A DNA stretch of 64,000 nucleotides from Streptococcus mitis (GTDB taxonomy: Bacteria > Bacillota > Bacilli > Lactobacillales > Streptococcaceae). Under the pieces are notes generated by a model. It had not been told where the DNA came from and made no database searches. It saw nothing but the letters and a program-made list of their open reading frames with translations. The stretch spans positions 124,001 through 188,000 of the forward strand of contig NZ_CAMHZQ010000001.1 of assembly GCF_946190275.1 (NCBI RefSeq), in the 5' to 3' direction. Both the position numbers and the translations under genes were made by a program. Below, piece after piece: positions 57,435 to 64,000 of the stretch. Within the stretch, counting starts at the first letter, position 1. Each line of letters begins with the position of its first letter.

Positions 57435-58211
57435 ATGGAAATATCTAAAGGAATTATTTTTAATATTCAACACTTTTCAATTCATGACGGCCCGGGTATT
57501 CGTACAACTGTTTTTTTAAAAGGATGTCCTCTGCGCTGTCCATGGTGTTCTAATCCTGAATCTCAAAGAATGAAACCTGAAAAAATGAAAGATGCTCAAC
57601 GAGAGAAATTCACCTTAGTCGGTGAAGAAAAGACTGTAGAAGAAATTATTACAGAGGTATTAAAAGACAAAGAATTTTACGAAGAATCCGGTGGAGGTTT
57701 AACTTTATCAGGAGGTGAAATATTTGCTCAGTTTGAATTTGCTAAAGCCATCTTAAAGTCAGCTAAAGAACATCACATACACACTGCCATTGAAACTACT
57801 GCCTTTGTTGATCATGAAAAATTTATTGATTTAATCCAATATGTGGATTTTATCTACACAGACCTAAAACATTATAATTCTATAAAACATAAAAAAGTGA
57901 CTGGGGTTTTTAATCAAATGATTATTAAAAACATTCATTATGCTTTTTCTCAAAATAAAACTATCGTTTTAAGAATCCCTGTTATTCCTGATTTTAACAA
58001 TAGTTTAGAGGATGCAGAAGAATTCGCTACTCTATTTAACTCATTAAATATCGACCAAGTTCAACTACTCCCTTTTCATCAATTTGGTGAAAACAAATAT
58101 CGTTTATTAAATCGAAAATATGAAATGGATGGAGTCAACGCACTTCATCCTGAGGATCTTATTGATTATCAAAAGGTATTTCTGAACCATCATATTAATT
58201 GCTATTTCTAG
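57435..58211 (+). CDS. Glycyl radical enzyme activase (radical SAM)
   Basis: The 258-residue protein has the radical-SAM motif CxxxCxxC in LKGCPLRCPWCSNPES (about residues 31-38) and GGGLTLSGGEIFAQ for SAM binding, and should install the glycyl radical on the enzyme encoded at 50797. It lacks the inserted ferredoxin-like double Fe-S domain (extra CxxC clusters after the first motif) found in most activases of dehydratase-type GREs and is the length of PflA. GAGGAGGAAC precedes the ATG. It is divergent from deoR. Confidence 0.92.
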   Translation: MEISKGIIFNIQHFSIHDGPGIRTTVFLKGCPLRCPWCSNPESQRMKPEKMKDAQREKFTLVGEEKTVEEIITEVLKDKEFYEESGGGLTLSGGEIFAQFEFAKAILKSAKEHHIHTAIETTAFVDHEKFIDLIQYVDFIYTDLKHYNSIKHKKVTGVFNQMIIKNIHYAFSQNKTIVLRIPVIPDFNNSLEDAEEFATLFNSLNIDQVQLLPFHQFGENKYRLLNRKYEMDGVNALHPEDLIDYQKVFLNHHINCYF

Positions 58212-58278
58212 TTTATCTCCTTGAAATGCTCTAGCTATTTGCAGATAACAAGCATCTATAATACATACTTAACTTTTC

Positions 58279-58320
58279 AAAAGGTTTAGCTAAAAAATTT
58301 TAGCCAAACCTTTTCTATTT
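58279..58320 (+). terminator. Terminator of the activase gene
   Basis: AAAAGGTTTAGCTAAAA pairs with TTTTAGCCAAACCTTTT (one G-C/mismatch) and is followed by CTATTTT. Confidence 0.8.
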
Positions 58321-58385
58321 TACCTTGCTCTAGAATTTTTAAACTGCTATACTTATAACAGAAAACCCTTCCAAGGAGGTAGCGG

Positions 58386-60035
58386 ATGTCTCATTCCTTT
58401 AAAAAATCTCTCCAAAAAGAAATTCTCCATAGAAGCTCTATCGCAGCCTTTGTGACCTCACTTTTACTACTCATTTTACTTTTTGGCTTTTCCTATTTTT
58501 TACAAAAGCAACAACTCTCCAAAGATACGAGACAGATTGTCAAACAGGTTCAAGAAATGAAAGAAGCAAATAATGAACTCCTGACTACTATGAACCATAA
58601 AATGATTCCTGGATTTTTGGATGGCAAACACACAGAGCGAGAAGTCTTTAGCTTATTTTACGAGACAAAAGCTAAATTAAAACTTAGTTCTGACCTCATT
58701 ATCCTAAGTGATACAGGTGAATTACTATTTAGTACCAATCGAAATCATCAAGAAAGTATTTTATCTCCCTACTATCTAAAACTGCTCATTCAAAATCCTT
58801 CTCAAGAAAAAGTGACAGAAAAAATTGCACTCTCTTCAGACAAGCAACACTACACACTCTTTATCAAACCACTACTTCAAAATCAACGAGTTAAGGCCTA
58901 TACTATTGCTTTCGTAAATGAGAATGATTTCATCTCAAGTTTCCCAATGATCAATTCTAAATACATCATTACCGATAGCTTTGGAAATATGTTTTCTAAC
59001 AATACAAATCAGTTCACTCGCTCCACTCTTGAAAAATTTGATGAAAAACTCCTACACTCTCGCACCCACTGGTATGCGAATGAACCGCTTATTGTTCAAA
59101 AAGAAAAAGTCGGTGCTATTTTTTCAATCTATACTTTTCAATCCTTCTTTCCCATTCCTAGCTTACTCGGTCTAGCCTCCATTCTCACCTTATGTATATT
59201 CTTCCTCTACTTCTGGCAAGCAAGACGAATTGCTCATAAAATTGCCACACACAACGCTGTTCCTATTGAAAGTTTGGTTTACCAACTTCAAGAAATTCCC
59301 AAACAAGCAGAAAAAAGGCTTTTTCTACAAACAGGTGATGAGTTTGAGTTTATGGCAGAAAAAATCAACAATATGTTGTACGAATTAGATCAACTTCATC
59401 AAAAAATGTTGACCATCGAAAAAGAAAAGTGGATTTTTGAAAGAAAAATGCTGGAAGCTCAGTTCAATCCTCATTTTCTCTACAATACACTTGAGACGAT
59501 TAAAATCACTTCTTTAATGGATGCCGCTCTCACACAAGACCTAATTCAAAATCTCACGCGCATTCTTCGCTACAGTATCACCGATTTAGAAAAAGAGACA
59601 ACCATTTGTCAGGATTTAAAGATTATAGAGGATTACCTTATGATTCATAAGATTCGTTTCGAGCACTTTACTTATGATATTGTCTGTCCAGAAACTGTCG
59701 ATAATCAGCCTATCCCTAAGCTTTTCTTGCTTCCTCTAGTAGAAAATGCTATAAAATATGGGATGCAATACCGTATTGATCTTCATATTGATATCCACAT
59801 TACCTTGGAAGCAGATTCTCTGACTTTTTTGGTCAAGGATAATGCTGGAGGACTCACAAAACAAGAGCGACTCGCTATTTTAGATTCTTTAGAAAGCCCT
59901 CATACCCAGCATGGTATCGTTAACAGCTACAAACGATTGAGCAATTTCTTTTCTGATGTCCAGCTAGATTTAGGAGTCAATCGCCAAGGAGAAACTTGGG
60001 TCAAATTTGTAACGAAAGGACTAACTCATGTTTAA
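58386..60035 (+). CDS. LytS/YesM-type sensor histidine kinase (HptS-like)
   Basis: The 549-residue protein has TM1 (about 20-39), a 210-residue extracellular sensor, TM2 (about 257-276), a linker, and the His_kinase domain EAQFNPHFLYNTLETIKI with phospho-His363, followed by an ATPase domain (N box LPLVENAIKYGM, G box DNAGGL). It belongs to the kinase family paired with AraC-type regulators. GGAGG lies 6 bases before the ATG. It overlaps the regulator gene by 8 bases. Two SBP genes and an ABC ATPase follow. The order recalls S. aureus hptSRA, which senses glucose-6-phosphate through an SBP-like protein. Confidence 0.9.
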   Translation: MSHSFKKSLQKEILHRSSIAAFVTSLLLLILLFGFSYFLQKQQLSKDTRQIVKQVQEMKEANNELLTTMNHKMIPGFLDGKHTEREVFSLFYETKAKLKLSSDLIILSDTGELLFSTNRNHQESILSPYYLKLLIQNPSQEKVTEKIALSSDKQHYTLFIKPLLQNQRVKAYTIAFVNENDFISSFPMINSKYIITDSFGNMFSNNTNQFTRSTLEKFDEKLLHSRTHWYANEPLIVQKEKVGAIFSIYTFQSFFPIPSLLGLASILTLCIFFLYFWQARRIAHKIATHNAVPIESLVYQLQEIPKQAEKRLFLQTGDEFEFMAEKINNMLYELDQLHQKMLTIEKEKWIFERKMLEAQFNPHFLYNTLETIKITSLMDAALTQDLIQNLTRILRYSITDLEKETTICQDLKIIEDYLMIHKIRFEHFTYDIVCPETVDNQPIPKLFLLPLVENAIKYGMQYRIDLHIDIHITLEADSLTFLVKDNAGGLTKQERLAILDSLESPHTQHGIVNSYKRLSNFFSDVQLDLGVNRQGETWVKFVTKGLTHV

Positions 60036-60798
60036 GCTCATCATCGTAGAAGATGAACACCTCATTCGAAAATGGCTAGAGATTGCCGTAGACTACTCTG
60101 CCTTAGGTATCCAAGTCGTAGGAACTGCCAGTCACGGTCAAGAGGGTATGAAACTCATCCAAGAAAAAGAACCTCATATTGTCTTAACAGACATCACCAT
60201 GCCAATTATGGATGCTTTCATGATGTTCGAAGCCACTCGTACTCTCTCCTATGAAAAAGTTATCTTATCAGGTTATAACGATTTTCAAAATGCCAAAAAA
60301 GCCATGCAATATGGGGCAGTTGATTTTCTATCCAAACCAATTGATACCAAGGAATTGACAGAATGTCTTCAAAAAATTGTTTTGCGATTACGAGTTAGCA
60401 CTTATCAAGAAACTCCTTTTTTAGAAGAATATCAAACTTTACTCACCTCTATCCAACAAGTGGATACACAAAACCAAATCATTCAGCAAATTCTGGAATT
60501 TGTTCATCAACACTACTGCATGCACTTTACCATTTCTACCATTGCAGAGAATCTAGGGTATAGCGAAAGTTATCTATACAAGGTTATCAAAGAAGACTTC
60601 CCAATGACGCTAAATGAATATATCTTACGCTACCGCCTCAAGCAAGCTATAGATAAAATGGCTGAGTCTCCAAACTCCCCCTTAAGCGATATCTCTGAAC
60701 AAGTTGGATTTTCAGACTATAAATATTTTGCCAAAGTTTTTAAAAAGTATCTCCATATTTCTCCAAAAGAATTAAAACTTATGGATAAAAACCATTGA
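60028..60798 (+). CDS. AraC-type response regulator (HptR-like)
   Basis: The 256-residue protein has a receiver domain (phospho-acceptor D55 in IVLTDITMPIMDA, conserved Thr/Ser and K in SGYNDF and FLSKPID) and a C-terminal AraC helix-turn-helix pair (FTISTIAENLGYSESYLYKVIKEDFPMTLNEYI and DISEQVGFSDYKYFAKVFKKYLHISPKELK). Cognate kinase is encoded just upstream with overlapping genes. It likely controls the SBP/ABC genes that follow; an inverted repeat at 60944 lies in the right place. Confidence 0.93.
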   Translation: MFKLIIVEDEHLIRKWLEIAVDYSALGIQVVGTASHGQEGMKLIQEKEPHIVLTDITMPIMDAFMMFEATRTLSYEKVILSGYNDFQNAKKAMQYGAVDFLSKPIDTKELTECLQKIVLRLRVSTYQETPFLEEYQTLLTSIQQVDTQNQIIQQILEFVHQHYCMHFTISTIAENLGYSESYLYKVIKEDFPMTLNEYILRYRLKQAIDKMAESPNSPLSDISEQVGFSDYKYFAKVFKKYLHISPKELKLMDKNH

Positions 60799-60806
60799 TG
60801 TAAAAG

Positions 60807-60840
60807 GATTGCTCAACTCTATTGTAGCAATCTTTTTATT
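60807..60840 (+). terminator. Terminator after the two-component genes
   Basis: GATTGCT and AGCAATC pair around 12 bases and are followed by TTTTTATTTTAT, 9 bases after the regulator stop. Confidence 0.85.
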
Positions 60841-60943
60841 TTATACTTCTCATCGAAATCCCAGCTACAGTTTACCCATCCTTGCTCGAGACACCCATTT
60901 TCTATTTCCCGTTTTAGATTTCTTTAAGGTTTTTATTATATTC

Positions 60944-60957
60944 TGTAGAACTCTACA
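60944..60957. promoter_or_regulatory. Inverted repeat upstream of the first SBP gene
   Basis: TGTAGA-AC-TCTACA is a perfect inverted repeat 58 bases before the SBP start. A related TGTAGAG...CTCTA pair occurs at 62121-62139 before the second SBP gene, so it may be the response-regulator site. Confidence 0.5.
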
Positions 60958-61014
60958 ATTTAAAAACATTAACAATCTAGGTAGAGAAAATGTTCGTAAA
61001 AAAAGGAGATACTT

Positions 61015-62055
61015 ATGAAAAAAATACTATTCTTTCTCTCTTGTAGCTGGATATTCCTTTCTTTATCAGGATGTTCTTCGCCTATAGAAGCGGAAACTAG
61101 CGCTGAAAAAGATTCAGATAACACTTTGGTTGTCTACTCGCCTAACCCTGAAGACCTTATCGAAGAAACAATCCCAGCCTTCGAAGAAAAATATGGTATT
61201 AAGGTTGACTTAGTACAAGCCAGCACTGGTGAATTGTTCAAAAAAGCTGAGGCTGAAAAAGAATCGCCTGTAGCCGATGTCATTTTCGGAGGCTCCTACG
61301 CCCTCTTCTCTTCTAACGAAAATCTTTTTGAACCTTATATTTCTCAAGAGAACGACCAGATAATCCCTGAATATCAAAATAAAACTGGATTCTACACGCC
61401 TTATACACTTGATGTCAGTGTCATCATTGCCAATTCAGCTCTTACAAAAGATATTAAAATTGAAGGCTACAATGATCTACTCAATCCTAAATTAAAAGGT
61501 AAAATTGCTACTGCTGATCCAAGTAATGCTTCTAGCGCCTTTGCTCAATTAACAAACATGCTTGTCGATCAAGGTGGATACGAAAATGAACAGGCTTGGA
61601 ACTATGTAAAAAATCTATTTACCCTAGTAGATGGAAAGATTGCATCTAGCTCTTCAAATGTTTACAAAGCTGTCGCCGATGGAGAAATGGCCGTAGGACT
61701 CACCTATGAAGATCCTGCCTTAAAACTCTTAAATGATGGAGTTGATGTAAAAGTCATTTATCCAAAAGAAGGAACCGTCTTTTTACCTGGTAACGCGGCT
61801 ATCGTCAAAAATGCCAAACACATGGAAAATGCTAAGAAGTTTATCGACTTCCTCCTTTCTCAAGAAATCCAAGATAAGCTAGGAACTGAAACAACAATTA
61901 GACCCATTCGTAAAAATGCTAAAACTAATAAAAATATGAAGGCTATGACAGAAATCAATATTGCCAATGAAGATTCCGATTATGTCATTAAAAACAAATC
62001 TGCCATTCTTAAAAAGTACAATGATATTTTTACAGATATCCAATCTAAAAAATAA
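61015..62055 (+). CDS. Substrate-binding lipoprotein, Fe3+/hexose-phosphate (AfuA/HptA) type, first copy
   Basis: The 346-residue protein has a lipoprotein signal (LSLSGCSS, Cys20) and the AfuA-like pattern VVYSPNPEDLIEETIPAFEEKYGIKVDLVQASTGELFKK, ATADPSNASSAFAQL and KEGTVFLPGNAAIVKNAK. Family members bind ferric iron or, in AfuA, hexose phosphates. It lies between the two-component system and a close paralogue. By analogy with HptA it may be the sensory member of the pair; sequence alone cannot decide between iron and sugar phosphate. AAAGGAG precedes the ATG. Confidence 0.88.
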   Translation: MKKILFFLSCSWIFLSLSGCSSPIEAETSAEKDSDNTLVVYSPNPEDLIEETIPAFEEKYGIKVDLVQASTGELFKKAEAEKESPVADVIFGGSYALFSSNENLFEPYISQENDQIIPEYQNKTGFYTPYTLDVSVIIANSALTKDIKIEGYNDLLNPKLKGKIATADPSNASSAFAQLTNMLVDQGGYENEQAWNYVKNLFTLVDGKIASSSSNVYKAVADGEMAVGLTYEDPALKLLNDGVDVKVIYPKEGTVFLPGNAAIVKNAKHMENAKKFIDFLLSQEIQDKLGTETTIRPIRKNAKTNKNMKAMTEINIANEDSDYVIKNKSAILKKYNDIFTDIQSKK

Positions 62056-62120
62056 AATTTGACTTTCCAATGATTAACTGTCAAACCCTACTATAAAGTC
62101 AAAAAGATTACTTCCGTTTT

Positions 62121-62174
62121 TGTAGAGAATTTTACTCTAATAGAATAGAATTATCGGTTTTAAAAACGCTTACA
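62121..62174 (+). promoter_or_regulatory. Control region of the second SBP gene with cre-like site
   Basis: TGTAGAG...CTCTA (62121-62139) resembles the inverted repeat at 60944. TAAAAACGCTTACA (62161-62174) fits the CcpA cre consensus except at one position and would put the transporter under carbon catabolite control, which favours a sugar-phosphate over an iron role. Confidence 0.5.
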
Positions 62175-62217
62175 TTGTTTTAAAATAAACTTAAATAACA
62201 TAACGGAGGTATCCATC

Positions 62218-63264
62218 ATGAAAAAGAAATGGATGTATTATGCTGCTTGCGGACTAGCTCTTTTTGGTCTTGCTGCTTGTTCTTCTAATGAATCTGCCGA
62301 TGGCGGTTCATCTGATAAAGGAGACGGCGGTTCGCTAGTCGTTTATTCACCAAACTCAGAGGGCTTAATCGGAGCAACTATTCCTGCCTTTGAAGAAAAA
62401 TATGGTATCAAAGTAGAACTGATTCAAGCTGGTACTGGAGAACTTTTCAAAAAACTAGAGTCAGAAAAAGAAGCTCCTGTAGCCGATGTCATCTTTGGTG
62501 GTTCTTATACGCAATATGCTACCCACGGAGAACTCTTTGAAAACTATACTTCAAAAGAAAATGATAATGTTATCAAAGAATATCAAAACACAACTGGCTA
62601 CTCTACTCCTTATACACTGGATGGTAGTGTTTTAATCGTCAATCCTGATTTAACGAAAGGCATGAACATCGAAGGATATAGCGACCTTCTCAAACCTGAA
62701 CTAAAAGGAAAAATCGCAACTGCTGACCCAGCAAACTCTTCTAGCGCCTTTGCTCAATTAACAAATATGCTCCAAGCTCAAGGTGGTTACAAAGACGATA
62801 AAGCTTGGTCTTATGTAAAAGATCTCTTCACACTTATTGATGGTAAAATCGGTTCAAGCTCATCTGGTGTCTATAAAGCAGTCGCTGACGGAGAAATGGC
62901 TGTTGGTCTCTCTTATGAAGATCCAGCAGTTAAACTCTTAAATGACGGAGCTAACATTAAGGTAGTCTATCCAAAAGAAGGAACCGTCTTCCTACCTGCT
63001 AGTGCTGCTATCGTTAAAAAAGCGAAAAATATGGAAAATGCCAAGAAATTTATCGATTTTATTATCTCTCAAGAAGTACAAGATACACTTGGTACAACCA
63101 CTACTAACCGTCCTGTTCGTAAAAATGCTAAAACAAGCGAAAATATGAAACCAATTGACAAAATCAAAACACTCACTGAAGATTATGATTATGTCATCAA
63201 GAATAAATCAGATATCGTTAAGAAATACAACGAAGTCTTTACAGATATCCAATCTAAACAGTAA
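62218..63264 (+). CDS. Substrate-binding lipoprotein, Fe3+/hexose-phosphate (AfuA) type, second copy
   Basis: The 348-residue protein has lipobox LAACSS (Cys21), a Gly/Ser-rich linker and the domain SLVVYSPNSEGLIGATIPAF, TGELFKKLESEKEAPVADVIFGG, ATADPANSSSAFAQL and KEGTVFLPASAAIVKKAK. It is highly similar along its length to the preceding paralogue. GGAGGT precedes the ATG. The ABC ATPase gene starts 12 bases after its stop, so this copy is the likely transport component. Confidence 0.9.
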   Translation: MKKKWMYYAACGLALFGLAACSSNESADGGSSDKGDGGSLVVYSPNSEGLIGATIPAFEEKYGIKVELIQAGTGELFKKLESEKEAPVADVIFGGSYTQYATHGELFENYTSKENDNVIKEYQNTTGYSTPYTLDGSVLIVNPDLTKGMNIEGYSDLLKPELKGKIATADPANSSSAFAQLTNMLQAQGGYKDDKAWSYVKDLFTLIDGKIGSSSSGVYKAVADGEMAVGLSYEDPAVKLLNDGANIKVVYPKEGTVFLPASAAIVKKAKNMENAKKFIDFIISQEVQDTLGTTTTNRPVRKNAKTSENMKPIDKIKTLTEDYDYVIKNKSDIVKKYNEVFTDIQSKQ

Positions 63265-63276
63265 AAGAGGTTCACT

Positions 63277-64000
63277 ATGAGTGAGATCAAAATTATTAAC
63301 GCCAAAAAAATCTACCACGATGTCCCTGTTATTGAGAATTTGAACATTACAATTCCAAAAGGAAGTCTCTTTACCCTTCTTGGGCCTTCAGGTTGTGGGA
63401 AAACGACTCTTCTTCGTATGATTGCAGGTTTCAACAGTATCGAAGGCGGAGAATTTTACTTTGATGATACAAAAATCAATAATATGGAACCCAGCAAACG
63501 CAATATCGGGATGGTTTTCCAAAACTACGCTATTTTCCCACATTTGACTGTCCGAGATAATGTCGCTTTTGGTCTCAAGCAAAAGAAGGTTCCAAAAGAA
63601 GAATTGGTCCAACAAACCAACAAGTATCTCGAACTCATGCAAATTGCTCAATATGCGGATCGCAAGCCCGATAAACTCAGTGGTGGACAACAACAACGTG
63701 TCGCCTTGGCACGCGCCTTAGCTGTTAATCCAAGTGTTCTCCTCATGGACGAGCCACTTAGTAACCTAGATGCCAAACTTCGCTTGGATATGCGTCAAGC
63801 CATTCGAGAAATCCAACACGAAGTGGGAATTACAACCGTTTATGTAACCCACGACCAAGAAGAAGCCATGGCTATTTCAGATCAAATTGCTGTTATGAAA
63901 GACGGAGTCATCCAACAAATCGGCCGACCAAAAGAACTCTATCATAAACCAGCTAATGAGTTTGTAGCAACCTTTATCGGACGCACAAATATTATCCCTG
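63277..64000 (+). CDS. ABC transporter ATP-binding protein, FbpC/AfuC type (cut by the right edge)
   Basis: The visible 241 codons begin [20 protein letters not shown] and include Walker [11 protein letters not shown]-loop [14 protein letters not shown], signature [14 protein letters not shown], Walker [17 protein letters not shown] and switch [10 protein letters not shown], then the start of a C-terminal regulatory domain. It would energise import by the SBP encoded upstream; permease genes are expected beyond the window. Pneumococcus annotates the orthologous set as an iron-compound transporter. Confidence 0.93.
   Translation, partial: MSEIKIINAKKIYHDVPVIENLNITIPKGSLFTLLGPSGCGKTTLLRMIAGFNSIEGGEFYFDDTKINNMEPSKRNIGMVFQNYAIFPHLTVRDNVAFGLKQKKVPKEELVQQTNKYLELMQIAQYADRKPDKLSGGQQQRVALARALAVNPSVLLMDEPLSNLDAKLRLDMRQAIREIQHEVGITTVYVTHDQEEAMAISDQIAVMKDGVIQQIGRPKELYHKPANEFVATFIGRTNIIP

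Noticed and set aside
60809..61018. Plus-strand 69-codon frame between the response regulator and first SBP gene
   Set aside because: It starts inside the terminator hairpin after the response regulator, runs through the control region and lacks domain features.

Overview
The window reads as a stretch of chromosome from a mitis-group streptococcus (Streptococcus pneumoniae / S. mitis / S. oralis cluster). Grounds: the cinA-recA-dinF order with a competence cin-box, a TprA/PhrA-type quorum-sensing locus, BOX repeats, CiaR-controlled csRNA genes, a YSIRK-type pullulanase ending in choline-binding repeats, and low-GC housekeeping proteins of streptococcal type. The accessory content (extra two-component system, methyltransferase cluster, choline-binding pullulanase) argues for S. 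mitis or a close relative rather than a typical pneumococcus; this is inference from remembered gene order, not from a search.

Layout. 1-5.9 kb (minus strand): dinF (cut by the left edge), recA, cinA with a SigX cin-box, an LCP-family cell-wall gene, a GNAT gene and tsaE. 6.0-12.2 kb: a membrane protein, intact tprA, a phrA gene split by an in-frame TGA, a broken lactococcin-972-type bacteriocin gene followed by its intact 7TM-type membrane protein and ABC ATPase, and decayed fragments. 12.2-20.4 kb: ndk, rpoC and rpoB, with a terminator-like hairpin in the rpoB leader. 20.5-25.0 kb: the pullulanase gene spuA on the plus strand under a CcpA-like cre site; a decayed LPxTG sorting signal lies downstream of the present stop. 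25.1-30.6 kb: an amino-acid ABC transporter with two tandem zinc-methyltransferase (UroD-fold) genes and a small Cys-containing membrane peptide.

30.8-42.0 kb: a luciferase-family oxidoreductase, glmS with two NagR-like operators, a GH1 glycosidase, proS, eep/rseP, cdsA, uppS, a nucleotidyltransferase and ruvB. 40.3-42.8 kb also holds three csRNA genes with CiaR repeats and an Fst-type type I toxin-antitoxin module. 42.8-48.7 kb: two acetyltransferases, a BAAT-type alpha/beta hydrolase with a MarR regulator and matched operators, and leuS with a duplicated 3' tail.

49.0-58.2 kb: a glycyl-radical-enzyme locus (gldA, fructose-6-P-aldolase-type transaldolase, GRE, PTS IIC/IIB/IIA, SorC and DeoR regulators, divergent radical-SAM activase) whose composition matches the E. 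coli anhydro-sugar-phosphate pathway. Two distinct operator families are shared between its promoters. 58.4-64.0 kb: a LytS/YesM-type sensor kinase and AraC-type response regulator, two paralogous substrate-binding lipoproteins and an Fe3+/hexose-phosphate-type ABC ATPase cut by the right edge.

The gene order joins a recA-rpoB block to a spuA-to-pfl block that, as I recall it, lies on the opposite replichore in S. pneumoniae and in the opposite sense. A junction between rpoB and spuA is what one origin-spanning inversion would produce. No rRNA, tRNA, CRISPR array or complete insertion sequence was seen.
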